From contig NC_059539.1 in NCBI RefSeq assembly GCF_905220415.1, forward strand, positions 8,680,001-8,744,000: a stretch of 64,000 nucleotides of DNA. Reading direction: 5' to 3'. Below, one piece after another: positions 31,851 to 43,910 of the stretch. The notes under the pieces are model-generated. The model searched no databases. It had not been told where the DNA came from and saw nothing but the letters and a program-made list of their open reading frames with translations. Each line of letters starts with the position of its first letter. Within the stretch, counting starts at the first letter, position 1. Position numbers and translations under genes: made by a program. The DNA comes from Colias croceus. Its lineage: Eukaryota; Arthropoda; Insecta; Lepidoptera; Pieridae.

Positions 31851-34800
31851 ATGTTCGGTTACAGTAAAGAAGCAGTTAGAGTGAAAGTCAAGGTTTGCAC
31901 ATATTTTATTATAATAATTAAATGTATATCTAATTTATAATAAAAAAAAACAGTACATCTTTCTATATTTATTTTCCTATTTAATCTGTATTTCGCTTTA
32001 TTAACCCACATAACTATTGGAAAATACAGTTATTCTATGAGCAACCATATTTTTGGGACTCATTCAATGACTTATTTTCCTCTCAATTGGAAAGTTGTAT
32101 ACATGGCCTTCATTTCAATATAACTTTAATTTATTCAATAGTTATCATTGTTTTATACTTAAGATAGTTAAATAAATTACTTTAAAAATAATGATTATCA
32201 TTTCAGAAATGTGAAGGAAAACTACAACCAGAGTTAAGGAAGTTCTCTGTTGATCCACAAATAACTTCCTTAGAAGTATTACAAAGCATTCTTGTGAAAG
32301 CATTTGATATAAAGTCTGATTTTACATTGTCATACAGGACATTAGATGATTATGGACAAGAAGTATATTTACCTTTATTATCTGATTGGGACTTGGATGC
32401 TGCATTCCTCAAGTATTATATTCTTATATTTAATAGCATTATTAGCTTTAGCTTTAAAAAAAGTTTTTTTTTTTTTTCAATTAAATTTAGTATTATAAAA
32501 AATGTTATCAAGTTTTAAAATGTTTAAATATGCTTTAAACATAAGTTTCATCAGAATACAATGAACATAATTTAAATTCTGATTACAGGGCTCATAACAT
32601 AGCACTGACACAAAAATCAGAACCATGTGTCCAATTAAAAGTGGATATGAAGCCTTTTGCAGAAGCCTCGGAGGATTGGGAACCACCAGTAATACCTACT
32701 CAAACTCAAATAACTAGGGAACAGCCTGTAGTTCAACAAAGCCAAACAATAACACAAATAGATAAGCAAGAAACACAAATTGGTCTGCAAGGCATTATTA
32801 TGAATCAGGTATACCACATTGAAGTTATTGAGAATATAAATAATATTAAACTTATAATGAGTTATAAAACCTAAATTTTGTTTATATTCACTACTGGCAA
32901 TAAGAAGTTATCTAAATTCATTTTGATTATTTTATCTAGCTCCTTTAATGGATATAACATTTGATCTATTATCCTGAAGCAGCATTTCCCAACCTTTTCC
33001 AAAAGCGGACCCCTTAAAACTTATCATGATCAGCAGACCCCGAAAAAAACTTCTTCGCATAAATTAATATTTTGAAAATTGAATTTTAGGTTGAGAAAAC
33101 ATTTAATATGGTATCCAGAGCATTAAATTTATATGATGACCCAAACACACCACCTAGACCTCCACTGAATGATGTGGAGTTTAGAACATTTTTGGATGCT
33201 GTAGGACAAATCACCAACACTACAAAATTACGTGAAGTTATATATTGTGGAGGAATTGAACCAAGTCTGAGGTAATATGACATTCATAACCATTAAAACT
33301 ATTTAGAAAAACTACATTAAAAAATATTAATAGAAAATAAGAATAATATTGCTTGATAAAATGTAAGGTTGATGCAATAAGTATAGCATTCCTAAAAGAG
33401 CTAAGCTAGGCTGCAGATATCTTTAAAATGCTTGTTAATTATTTAAAAATGTTATGTTTGCAATATTATTTATAACTCATTACACAATAATATTTTCCAG
33501 AAAAGTGGTATGGAAACATATACTGAATGTCTATCCTGAAGGGATGACGGGAAAAGAGAGAATGGATTATATTAAAAGAAAAGCTAATGAGTATTATGCT
33601 TTGAGAGCCAAATGGAAAGATTGTATTCAAAAAGGAAAGGTAAATATATTTAAACTAGCTTCCGCCCGCGACTCCGTCCGCGCGGATGTCGGTCTTCGCG
33701 TGGATGACTTATTTCTCCATTTTGAGTAACTCTGACAATGACATTTTATAAATATCTATTGGACCCAAATACGGCTAGGCCTATAATAATACACAACGTG
33801 TGTTCGCGGTTCTACAGAACAACGTATATGGATAAAACTGAAAAATTAAGATTAATTTTTTTCTACGTATTTTTCCAGGATAAAAAGTATTCTATTTTAC
33901 GCCCAGGATAATAAGGTATAATAATTATACCAAGTTTCATCGAAATCGAACCGTTAGTTTTCACGTGATGCCTTCACATACAGACAGACAGACAGACAGA
34001 CAAAAATTTTTTAAATCACATATTTGGGTTTGGTATCGATCCAGTAACACCCCCTGCTATTTATTTTTTCAATATTTTCAATGTACAGAATTGACCCTTC
34101 TACAGATTTATTATATGTAAGTATAGATTGTATATCACTAGATATTAAAAAAATAAAGTCAGTATCTAGCCCTATACATAATACAAGGTTACTGATAATA
34201 ATTAGACCGGATCCTAGTCGTAGGGGAGGTTATTTGCAACAATTAGACTGTATATTGTTATATCCTGAAATGGCTCATTTTTGAGATATTATTTTTTAAG
34301 AAAATCCAGTTTCTGTTGTAAGTTGTAAGTACTTATTGATTTGTCCAACACACCCAATTTTAGAAAATGTCTCATGGCATTCATAGACTGTATTAATTGA
34401 ATAATCATTAAGATCTATTCACTTCCAGGTAAATGGTGATTTGGCCTATGTTACGAGTATGGTACGGAAAGACGTTCTTAGGACAGATAGGCATCATAAC
34501 TTTTATGCCGGAAGTGATGATAATCAAAATATTGCCTCTCTATTCAATATTTTAACAACGTAAGAATTTTTACTCTCTTTTAAGCTTATTTATATTTATT
34601 TCACGTAACAAATCATGATTTAATTTTGACTATTTATTTCAATCTGTTCTTCATAATCTTACTTTTTTTTTTACAGATATGCTCTCTACCATCCAACTGT
34701 AAGTTATTGTCAGGGAATGTCAGATTTAGCATCACCACTATTAGTGACCATGGGTGATGAAGCACATGCATACATTTGCCTTTGTGCGCTTATGGCAAGA

Positions 34801-36945
34801 CTTTATCCTAATTTCCTACTTGATGGCGAAGCAATGACACTGAAATTTACTCATCTCACTGAATCGCTACAAGTGTATGACCCTGACTTCTACAACTATT
34901 TAAAATCACAACAAGCAGATGATCTACTATTCTGTTATAGATGGCTACTACTAGAAATGAAGCGAGAATTTGCATTTGATGATGCACTACGGATGCTAGA
35001 AGTCCTGTGGGCTTCTTTACCTCAAAAAGCTCCCATTACAGAATTACCTTTACAAGAGAAAGATTTTGATCCAACTTTTGAGGTAACTGTAGATCCAACA
35101 CCTTTAAGCCCGCTAGTAAAAGCACCAAGAGAAAATGCATATACTAAAGTATGCGCAATAAGAAGACAAAGCTCCAGTTTTAGCTTAGCAAATATAAAAA
35201 CACCAAAACTTTCCACGACCAAGCAAATAAATTATAGTTTAGACGAAAGTGCAGCTCGAAAAGCATTAACTAATTCATCTCTTAAGCACGCGAAAGAATT
35301 TCAAAGTCTAGATGAAGCTGCCTTACAGCTGCGTACTACTACAAAAGAAATATGCGATAAAACAACTGAGGAAGTCACTGAATATAATTTACATGAAAAA
35401 GATATACATAAGTTTTCGAAACCCATCATGAAAAGTGTTCCTGAAGATAGTAAAGCGATTGAGGTCTTAGATTCGCAAACTAGTTGGTCTAGTACAGGAA
35501 ATTTATTCAACGGAACATCTCAAGCTGACATGAAAAACACTCCATTAGGGAGCCAAATCCGAATACTACGAGATAAAATATCCATACATAACAATAGATT
35601 TTTCTCATCATTAGATAAGCTTGATGATTCCAATTGTGTTGATTCAACAAGCAATAAGCCAAAAGTAAAAATGATAAAAAATCTCAATGAATTTCTTAAT
35701 TTTGCTACAGGTAGTAAATATGTGAATATTAAACAAGAAATGGGTCTAAAGACTGATCTTGATAATATTGTTTCTAAACAGTGCCCCAAAATAACACTAA
35801 CTAAAACATTACTTAATGATACATCTAAAATACTTAAAAATCATAGTAATTCAAAAATTAATTTGGAATTAAATGAAGGCAGTAGCCCTGATGATTCACA
35901 AGAATATTATCCCATGACTACCTCCATGACCCGTGAATTACGATTAGAATTAGAACATTTAGACCGACAAGTATTTGGCTCTTCATATGTTAATAGATGC
36001 AGTATGATTTGTGATTCTCCTTCTGAATCCACAAGCACAGAAGATAAACCCACAAAATTTCAGAAAGATACAGAAAATGATAAATTAGAAGTTCAAAATG
36101 AAGTTACTGAATCAATGGATTTTTTGAAAAAGTCACCACTTTTAGACACAACTAAAATTAATGCAAGAAGTGCAGAGGATATATATCTTTGGGAGAATCC
36201 CCTTCATCGCAACACTCCAACTACGCGAACAACTGCTAGTTGTCCACACACACCTGATGAACAAGCTGAATTAGATTTTGATGGTGACACAGGGGAAATA
36301 TTTGAGGAGCATTCTGGAAAAAAGTCTGTCACACCAATTAGATTATTAAGAAAAAATCATTCTCTGGAACCTCAGGATTTATATCATAACAATAAGCATT
36401 CTAATACACATTCCAGTGAATCTGAATCTTCTGACCCAGTAGATTCTATAAGCAATCCAGTTACAGAAGATGGAAACAACCTGAAATCACATAAATTTTT
36501 CTCTAACATGTCACAAGAATTAGAAAATGCAAAAAAGAATTGTGAGTCACTGTTAAATGTAAAGCAAACAAACCTACAAAGTGTAGCATCAACAATAAAT
36601 AACTTTCAGAAAAAATATGAGGTTTTTAAACCACCTCCATTAAAAAATGCATCTATACACACTGTTACAGCTACTGATAGTACAAGTAAGAACAGTATTA
36701 GTAGTTTGCCTTCTCCTATCGTTTTTGGTGGTGGTAATCCATTCCTCATGTATTTATGTCTTACAGTATTATTGCAACATAGAGATTATGTAATGCGCAA
36801 TCGTATGGACTATAATGAATTAGCAATGCATTTTGATAAAATGGTGAGAAAGCATAATGTCAACAGGGTATTAAATCAAGCTAGGCAGATGTATGCTGTA
36901 TATTTGAAGCAACAATCGCAAAAGACTGGTGATGTTACTACATAA
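31851..36945 (+). CDS. TBC1D25: TBC1D25-like Rab GTPase-activating protein
   Basis: Seven exons with GT-AG junctions, all in frame: 31851-31892, 32207-32412, 32589-32808, 33090-33271, 33501-33639, 34429-34559, 34677-36945; 3189 nt, 1062 aa. The N-terminus is the PB1-like region (AVRVKVKKCEGKLQPELRKF, ITSLEVLQSIL, LPLLSDWDLDAAF). The TBC domain begins near REVIYCGGIEPSLRKVVWKH and has both catalytic fingers: Arg in RKDVLRTDR (exon 6) and Gln in YHPTVSYCQGMSDL (exon 7). The C-terminal part has a long, disordered S/T/N-rich insert (~residues 420-960) before a final TBC helix segment (NPFLMYLCLTVLLQHRDYVM). This explains the length beyond the ~690-aa vertebrate protein. The family acts on endosome/autophagosome Rabs. 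Intron 5 contains a Helitron. Confidence 0.93.
33655..34127 (-). mobile_element. Non-autonomous Helitron in intron 5 of the TBC1D25-like gene
   Basis: Reverse-complement copy of the 20271-20574 family: CTAG at 33655-33658, hairpin region CCGCCCGCGACTCCGTCCGC, (CAGA)n at ~33980, 5' TC at 34127-34126. It begins only 15 bp after the intron 5 donor. The 33650-33729 reading through it is not exon. Confidence 0.85.
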
Positions 36946-37660
36946 TGATATAGGTTTTAGGACATTTATGGAAAATTACTTAAGATAATGGGACTGCCAA
37001 CATAGCATTATGTAAATGTGTTAATTTTATTTATTACTAAATTCCTTATCACCCTTAATTGAAGTCGCGCGAAATTAGCTGTAGATATCAAATTTACTCT
37101 GCTATTTGTTATAAAGTTTAGTTTACACATTTCAACATGGTCAACATAATATACTTCTAACTGCATAATATAGAGTATTATGAGTAAATATATATTCAAT
37201 ACCGTTGTAATTCCTAACAATAATTTTGACCATTATTGTATGAATTTTTTATAACATTGATAATAATAGGGCAGTTCTACATAAGTAATTATAAATATTT
37301 AAATTATAGCTTATATATAAATCTCAACACCAAAACGTAATTCAATAAAATGTATAATACAAATTACAACTCCTATACATTATATTAAATATAAATACAT
37401 AATGTTTCTTACTGTAATGCATTTATAAAATAAGCAATAATTAAAAAGGTTTTAATAGTCATAAATACAATTGACAAAAATAGATCCCTTACGTACTGTA
37501 CTTATTACATGCATCGTATCTAATTTAATTTTAACTGCTTATGATTGCTCCCTTAATTCCAAAGATTTGGGTTTGAGAGTTGGGTATTACGTAAATACTA
37601 TTGTGATATTATTTTTTAATAATTTACTTTTTTATATTATAGTTATTATGTATATTGTAT
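36946..37660 (+). other. 3' UTR and spacer after the TBC1D25-like gene
   Basis: AT-rich. An AATAAA at ~37345 could be the poly(A) signal (~400 bp past the stop). No exon seen. Confidence 0.4.
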
Positions 37661-37667
37661 ACCTTTA

Positions 37668-37822
37668 GTGCCCTTACGCACTAGCGGTTAGCCGCTTTCC
37701 CATTTTAATATGCAACCGCTTATGAAGTGCGTACAATCATAAGCGGTTGCATATTAAAATGGGAAAGCGGCTAACCGCGCGGTTATCCGCCCCCGCGTTT
37801 AACCGCTAGTGCGTAAGGGCAC
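37668..37822. mobile_element. Palindromic MITE with TTA target duplication
   Basis: Terminal inverted repeats GTGCCCTTACGCACTAGCGG / complement, with internal arms GGTTAGCCGCTTTCCCATT. TTA flanks both ends (37665-37667, 37823-37825), the size and sequence expected for PIF/Harbinger-type MITEs. Confidence 0.85.
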
Positions 37823-38181
37823 TTAGTGATAGTATTTTTTATGTTAATAGATTAATAACTATTTAGTAACCAGTCATATATTATTAAGTTTTAAAACAAA
37901 AATAACATTGGAAATTGAAGTTGCTTTACAACATTAATATAGTTAATAATTGTAATGTGTAACCAAATGTTATATTTTTAATAAATGACTATTCCAATGT
38001 TAATAATTCCTAAAATATGTGATCTTCAGTTTTTAAATGAATTTCAAATCTCAATTTTATAAAAAAAATATATATATTACTACCATTAAATATGACAGAA
38101 ATATTATTCCAATTGAAGGGTAAATTATAACCTTTATGTAATATATCATACTTGGTGTGCATTTTTCTTGTTTATCATGAA

Positions 38182-38360
38182 CTAGTGGTCCGCCCCGGCT
38201 TCGCCCGTGGTACATATTTTGCAATAAAAGAAAGCCTATGTCCTTTCTCGGGTATCAAAATATCTCCATACCAAATTTCATGCAAATTGGTTCAGTAGTT
38301 TCGGTGTGATTGAGTAACAGACAGACAGAGTTACTTTCGCAATTATAATATTAGTACGGA
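38182..38360 (-). mobile_element. Non-autonomous Helitron
   Basis: CTAG at 38182-38185, GGTCCGCCCCGGCTTCGCCC hairpin region, 5' TCCGTACTAATATTATAATT at 38360. The most intact copy of the common lepidopteran type in the window. Confidence 0.9.
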
Positions 38361-38389
38361 TTTAACAATTGGCTCTTTATTAAAAAAAT

Positions 38390-38490
38390 ATGTGTGGCAC
38401 TCGGGGACTGCCGGGGTAAAGCTATTGCATAGCATGCCTTCAAGCCACACCTCCATGCCTGTCGGAGTGGGGAGCGGGATAAAATGAAAT
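38390..38490 (-). repeat. Dispersed repeat, copy 2 (pair with 16885-17025)
   Basis: Reverse complement of the 16885-17025 repeat (TGTGGCACTCGGGGACTGCC, GGTAAAGCTATTGCATAGCA). The following ~1 kb (38491-39490) holds no gene I can support except the 3' UTR of SmB at its right end. Confidence 0.65.
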
Positions 38491-39493
38491 TTGCTTCAAG
38501 GCCTACCCTATTTAATATAGATTAATAACCCTTTGCTTGTAATCAAGTAACAAATATAATAAATTCACATTAACTCCAGTGTAAATACAGAAAATTTAAA
38601 ATTTATGTTCTGTTATTTTATTTTACAATTTCACATTTAATTGAAATGATGGATGGGTCTATACTTTTCCATCATAGAGGGAAGAATTCCTTAATTTTCG
38701 TCTATTTCTTGCAAATAATGCATAAATTCCATAAAAAAGAGATACTTTTAAAATAATATTTGGCATACAACTATTTTTTCTGATTTAATGGGCACACATG
38801 GATCAGCAAGATAAATTTAATTCCAAAGAAAACATAATATTTATGTAAAGTGCAAATCTTACTATCATAAACCAAGTACTTTGTGGTTTTAGGCCTACAT
38901 GATTTACTTACAAAGATTTGGCTGTGGGGCAAGTCTGTTTTTATAATTTTAGGCAACATAGCAAAACCAGAAATTATTTCTTGTTGGAAATGCTTAGTAA
39001 TGCAACACATGTCACTGTAATTTTTGATAAAAAAAACCTCAACCTACCTTTTGTAGATTAACTAGATATATTAGATTTACTATGTTTCGTCTCAGGAGTT
39101 GAACAGCAAAATTTTTATTCTTGAATACAACCATTTCTAATTTCTTAGCAAACAAAATTGACACCAATAACAAAAAAATATAAGTATTTGGGGAAACATT
39201 GTATATATTATATTAAAATTTTACTTCAATATAAAAATAATAGATGGGTACTTACATAATAAGTAATTTATTATGATAGGAATCAAATAACCTTTCACAT
39301 AGTAGCTGTTTAATGACAGATGGTTTATTTTTTTAAACACACACATTATTATCATTCACTTTATTAACACTTATGACCAGGTATCTCATTTACTCCTTTT
39401 CAATAATTGTAAATCATACTTATTTGTATAAACACCAATTGCCACAATATTCAAAAATATTTTCTAGTATTACACATATTAGAAAAATACACT

Positions 39494-40157
39494 TTAGTAA
39501 CGGCGCATTCCTGGAGGGCCACGACCCGGTCCTCCTCGACCCATGCCAGGTGGGGCACCCATCATGCCCGGTGGTGGGCCTCCCATCATAGGTCCTCCTC
39601 TCATTTGTGGAGGCGCCGACATTTGTCCACGGCCACCAGGTGCCATATGTTGTTGTGACGGTCCACCTACTCCTCTCGCAGGTCCTTGAAGACCTGGTGG
39701 AGGTCCTCCGAATCCAGCGCCGCGACCTGCCGCACGACCAGCGCCTGGACCTCCAATGGCACCAGGTAAAGGAACACGGGGTAATCCTTCTTCCGGTGGC
39801 GGAGGACCTTCAATAGTTAATGAAACAATATTTTCTCCTCGTAGCAATACAAAACCTAACGTTCGCTTTTCTTCACGGTCCGCGGTTTTACTGTTTTTGG
39901 ATTTAATTTTTCTAAATTCTTCGCAGTCCCCCAATATCAAATTCATATGTTTATCAAACGCTTTAAACGTTCCTATAAAAGTACGAGAATCTTGTAATAT
40001 CACTCTGACTCGATAATTTATATGCTGTTGCATTTTATTGTTCTTTCCGATCGTCTGAAAATAAAAACAAAATACATTATCCTCTTTAATATTTTCTAAT
40101 ATTCAATATATAAAAAGATGAAAAATAAATCTGATAAAATACAAGACCACGTACCAT
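39494..40157 (-). CDS. SmB: Small nuclear ribonucleoprotein SmB (187 aa)
   Basis: Two exons: 40157-40155 (only the ATG, then the donor GTACGT) and 40054-39494 (acceptor TTTTCAG). The joined start reads MTIGKNNKMQQHINYRVRVI, the family's known N-terminus. Sm1 motif: DSRTFIGTFKAFDKHMNLIL (residues ~23-42); Sm2: GFVLLRGENIVSLTI (~73-87). The C-terminal half is a G/P/R/M-rich tail with PPPGM and RGG-like units, the usual site of arginine methylation. It is one of seven Sm proteins that ring the U1, U2, U4 and U5 snRNAs. Poly(A) signals on the minus strand lie near 39360 and 39325. Without the ATG-only exon the start would be misplaced at the internal Met9. Confidence 0.95.
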
Positions 40158-40159
40158 TT

Positions 40160-40683
40160 TGATAACGGATTAATTAGATTATTTTAGATAAAATACAAAT
40201 AAAATTTGTTATATAGCGGCAAAACAACAACCTACAACAAACATCAGTCAATTGTCAATGTCAAATTTGAAAGTACGCCGGCTTTTGTGTTGCTAGTTAA
40301 CTGCTTCTATTGTCATTATTATTTTTTATTATAGCTAAACTAAACTAGCAAACCCGGCGAACTCCGTTTCACCACCAATTCGCCACCACAATTTGTATAC
40401 CTAGTAGAGTAAGAGTAGAGTAGTCATTATATAGGTATAGCGTTTCATATTCATGTCTTCTTGTGAGTTTAATAAATTAATAAATATTTTTAACCCTTTA
40501 CCCCACACATATTATCTTTACGCCATCGTTTCATTTACGCCAACTGTGGGGTATTTCATTTGAATAATACTGGCCAGGCGTTGGGGGACTATTTCGTAGC
40601 GCACGCTATGTTTTTTATATAGAATCTATATACATTTATTTTCCTCTACTCTCTACACCTTTAATCCAAAAAACCAAGAAGCT
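40160..40683. other. SmB upstream region
   Basis: Contains the SmB 5' UTR/promoter on the minus strand (to ~40320). The remainder has no ORF or repeat that I can name. Confidence 0.35.
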
Positions 40684-41208
40684 TACAGGTAAATTAGCTT
40701 GGAGAAATTTTTGCATATGTAGTGGTGTGTATATTACTCAGATCTTAGAGCGCGTTTCCACTATATCGTTCTGGCCTATACAAAAATGTTTCGATATCCT
40801 AACATTACTATTTAATTTTATACTTATTCCTAGCAACACTTTTGTTTTCAATAAAAACAACTTTTAATTTGAAAGAAAATGGTTTTGACTTTATAAAAAA
40901 AATATATCATTCAATTTCACGTCCTTGAGCAAACGACAAGGCGACTACCGTGAAACAATAAAATATCGTGTCCATTATAATTTGTTTCATAATTAATATT
41001 TGACCATAATAATTACGAAACAAAACAAATAAATAAATCGTCACTTGATAGTGGAAAGTGGAAACACGCACAAAACCAGAATAAACCAGTTTACGCTGTC
41101 CGCAGGTGCCAAATGCAGTTGTTTGGTACCGTTAGAACATAAAGCACACATTTCATTCAAAAATTATAATTATTATGTACCTACGTAGTTTAATTGATAA
41201 AGGAGAAT

Positions 41209-41518
41209 GACCACGGGTGGTATCGGTAAAATTTGAGTTGTGCCACGTATTCGTGATATTGTTAATTCCTATTTGTATTTATAATGATCATATGTATCAC
41301 TATTAAGTCTTAATTATACCGAATAAATTGAAATAATATTAAAAGTTTGTGTTTTGAAACATGTATGACCACGTATGGAATCGGTAAAATACTAATTGTG
41401 TCACGTGTTCGTGATATTGTTAATTCCTATTTGTATTTATAATGATCATATTTATCACTATTAAGTCGTAATTATACCAAATAAATAGAAATAAAAGTAA
41501 AAGTTTTTGTTTTGACAC
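41209..41518 (+). repeat. 157-bp tandem duplication
   Basis: Two diverged copies start at TGACCACG 41209 and 41366 and share long stretches such as TGATATTGTTAATTCCTATT. Inside the TA-flanked element. Confidence 0.85.
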
Positions 41519-41721
41519 ATATATCTATCTCTCTTGCAAGCGTCCTGCGTCTTATGTCATAGTTTCTATTTGAAATGAATCTTGAATGAATGTGTTCGAC
41601 GCAATGTTCGACGTAATTTATTTTGAAATAGGTAATGTTTATTACGATTTCCTTTTCACATTTGTCTTGTAAATTAAAATATTACCTATGTAGTAAATGT
41701 AAAACTTAACGTTCATTTTAT

Positions 41722-42073
41722 AGTGGGAGTCGAGCATGCTTCGGCACGAATTGGGCCACGCTCGCACCGGGGAAGGTACCACACCCTCACAGAATATCGG
41801 CGCCATAGTGACAGTTTACTGTCGCGTTCCGTACGGTGAGTGAGGGGTCCGGAGGCCCACATCCCTTCCCGTCCCCTACCTATCCTCTCCTTCCCTATCC
41901 TCATTCCCTCCCATCCTCGCCCCTTCAACCTAACTCCTTCCAAATCCCTTTGAGGATAGCAACACATCCACTTCCCAGTGGAGTGGATGCTCATGGGCGG
42001 CGTGTATCGCTTAACACCAGGCGACGCATCGCTCGTTTGCTATCCTATAGCATAAAAAAAAAAAAAAAAAAAA
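41722..42073 (+). mobile_element. Retroposon 3' end / SINE with poly(A)
   Basis: GC-richer segment (GTCGAGCATGCTTCGGCACG ... GGCGGCGTGTATCGCTTAAC, ACCAGGCGACGCATCGCTCG) ending in a 19-nt A tract (42055-42073). The terminal words are common at 3' ends of lepidopteran non-LTR elements. The 93- and 130-codon ORFs across it are not genes. Confidence 0.6.
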
Positions 42074-42407
42074 TCTTTAGTTTAAACTCGATAAAGTATT
42101 TTTTTGAAGTGTTGAATAAAACCATGGACGAATATATAAAACTATTGTTTTATTTTTATTGTCGCGAACTGCGGCTTATTTACATAAAAACTTTAATCGT
42201 TTCTAAAAGTACTAACATCAAGCTTTAAATTGAGCTATATTTCATCTTGACACAATAAGTTTGATTGCGATACCAAGTGCCATAGTCACTTGGGCAATCT
42301 CCTTTTGTATTTGTTGATTGTTGTTATTATTTGTTATTATTGTTATAATATTTTTTGAAGTGTTTAATTTGTGTGTAAGTGTTGTAACTTTATATTGTTA
42401 ATTCAAA

Positions 42408-42635
42408 ATGGCTCCAGTGTTAAAACATGGTCGAGGCAAGCCTTTGACTTCTCAAACTAAAGAATTAAACTTTAAATGTCGTTTCTTTTTCAGGTTAGTA
42501 AATTTTTCATTTTAGTAACATTGTCATTTTGTAAAATCATGTTCATTTTGTAAAAGTTATACGTATGTTAAATGTGCAAATATTAAATTAAAGTCTCATC
42601 TTTTTCAGAGGAGAAACACATATAGTTTAATTTAA
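42408..42635 (+). other. Short possible transposase first exon (MAPVLKHGRGKPLTSQTKEL)
   Basis: ATG 42408 opens 44 codons up to a donor-like AG|GTTAGT at ~42494. A pyrimidine tract with TTTTTCAG ends at ~42608 and gives six more codons before TAA. The GRGKPLTSQTKEL start resembles the N-terminus of Tc1/IS630-like insect transposases, and it lies just inside the right terminal repeat of a TA-flanked element. Probably a remnant; the catalytic part is absent. Confidence 0.3.
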
Positions 42636-42853
42636 AATCCCATATATATATAATATATACATATATAAAATAAAAACTAAAAATAAATTAATGTTGTTTT
42701 ATTTTATTTGCTGACCATACACTACTACAAACGCAAAAATTTCTCCAAGCTAATTTACCTGTATATCTACAGTGCGACACAAAAGAGATGACAAAAAATG
42801 AGGGCGCCACCGTTGCTCATATAGCAACACTTACTACGAGCGACGCAAGCGAT

Positions 42854-43340
42854 CTTGGGGGCTGCCATTAATCACGTGAGGCTCGAAAGGGGGGGAGGGG
42901 TCCATCAAAACATCACGAAATATCACAAGGGGGAGGGGGGGTAAAGTAATATATCACGTGTATTTATTTTTCGACAAGCGCGCGATACTCAACCGAAAAG
43001 CGGCGTTATATGTATTTATTTTTAGTCAAACGCGTACAACTTTTTTGCATATCTTTCATTATTTTTATGTCATTCAAAAACAAACTGCAATCTTTCTGTC
43101 TACCTCTGAACGTTTATTATAGAAGGTAGTCATTAATTTACTATAATAAAATTAGATGATATTTATACCAGTATTTTTTTATAAATAAAAAATTGATTCT
43201 TTGCAGGTACGAAAAAATACACGTGATATAGGGGGGAGGGGGGAGGGGTAGTCTTAAACCTCACCACGTATCACCAAGGGGGAGGGGGGGTCAAAAAATA
43301 CCAAAAAAAAAACATCACGTGATTAATGGATGGCCCCTTG
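42854..43340. mobile_element. G-rich inverted-repeat element (CACGTGATTAATGGATGGCC ends)
   Basis: Ends GGGGGCTGCCATTAATCACG (42857) and CACGTGATTAATGGATGGCC (43315) are inverted copies. Subterminal poly-G runs (GGGGGAGGGGGGG) occur on both sides. A 24-bp piece (CACGTGATATAGGGGGGAGG, 43222) recurs at 46121 as an isolated fragment. Superfamily unknown to me. Confidence 0.65.
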
Positions 43341-43665
43341 ATACTATAGAATAAAAAGCAAAAATATAAAAAAGTAATAAATACCGCGATTTAAACTTGT
43401 TTCATTCATCATCGTGTAAATTTAAGACAGAAATACATTAGTATTTTAAATGACCTACCTAGATCAAATTTTACTTATATGTATTTGGAATTAGTTTATA
43501 AAAATCGGTCAAGCCGTTTAGACTGCAGAGGCGCACATAGAATCAAACATACGAACATACAGCTCAAACTAGGCTCAAACACATTACCCTCCTTCTGGGT
43601 CCGTCAGGTAAGGTTGAAAATCACGTATTTTTATTTATTTTTTGTAGATATTCTCCTTCATTTTT

Positions 43666-43910
43666 AACCGACTTCAAAAAAAAGAGGAGGTTATCAATTC
43701 GGCCGGTATGTTTTTTTTTTTTTATGTATGTACACCGATTACTCCGAGGTTTCTGAACCGATTTACGTGATTCTTTTTTTGTTCGATGCGGGATGGTGTC
43801 GAATTGGTCCCATAAAAATTTTATTCGGATAGGCCCAGTAGTTTTTATTTTATTAGCATTTTTGTCTGTAGGTATTTGTAAATTTTGCAAGTGCAAGTTT
43901 GAAGTCGGTT
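43666..43910. mobile_element. MITE with AACCGACTTCAAA inverted ends
   Basis: Begins AACCGACTTCAAAAAA and ends TTTGAAGTCGGTT; interior includes ACCGATTACTCCGAGGTTTC. One end of the same family is also at 45561-45599 and perhaps 11589-11602. Confidence 0.75.

Larger units (their letters stand above)
40686..42761. mobile_element. Tc1/mariner-type element with TA duplication and ~50-bp inverted ends
   Basis: CAGGTAAATTAGCTTGGAG...TTTTTGC at 40686-40717 is repeated as its complement at 42735-42761, with similarity continuing inward (TGTAGT(G/A)GTGT). TA flanks both ends (40684-40685, 42762-42763). Inside are a 157-bp tandem duplication, a retroposon 3' end, and near the right end a short ORF with a splice-like donor. 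No full transposase is visible, so it is non-autonomous or gutted. Confidence 0.75.

Noticed and set aside
33001..33060. Extra TBC1D25 exon in the 'AAAAGCGGACCCCTTAAAAC' region
   Set aside because: No acceptor/donor pair in the right phase; the flanking exons already join in frame.
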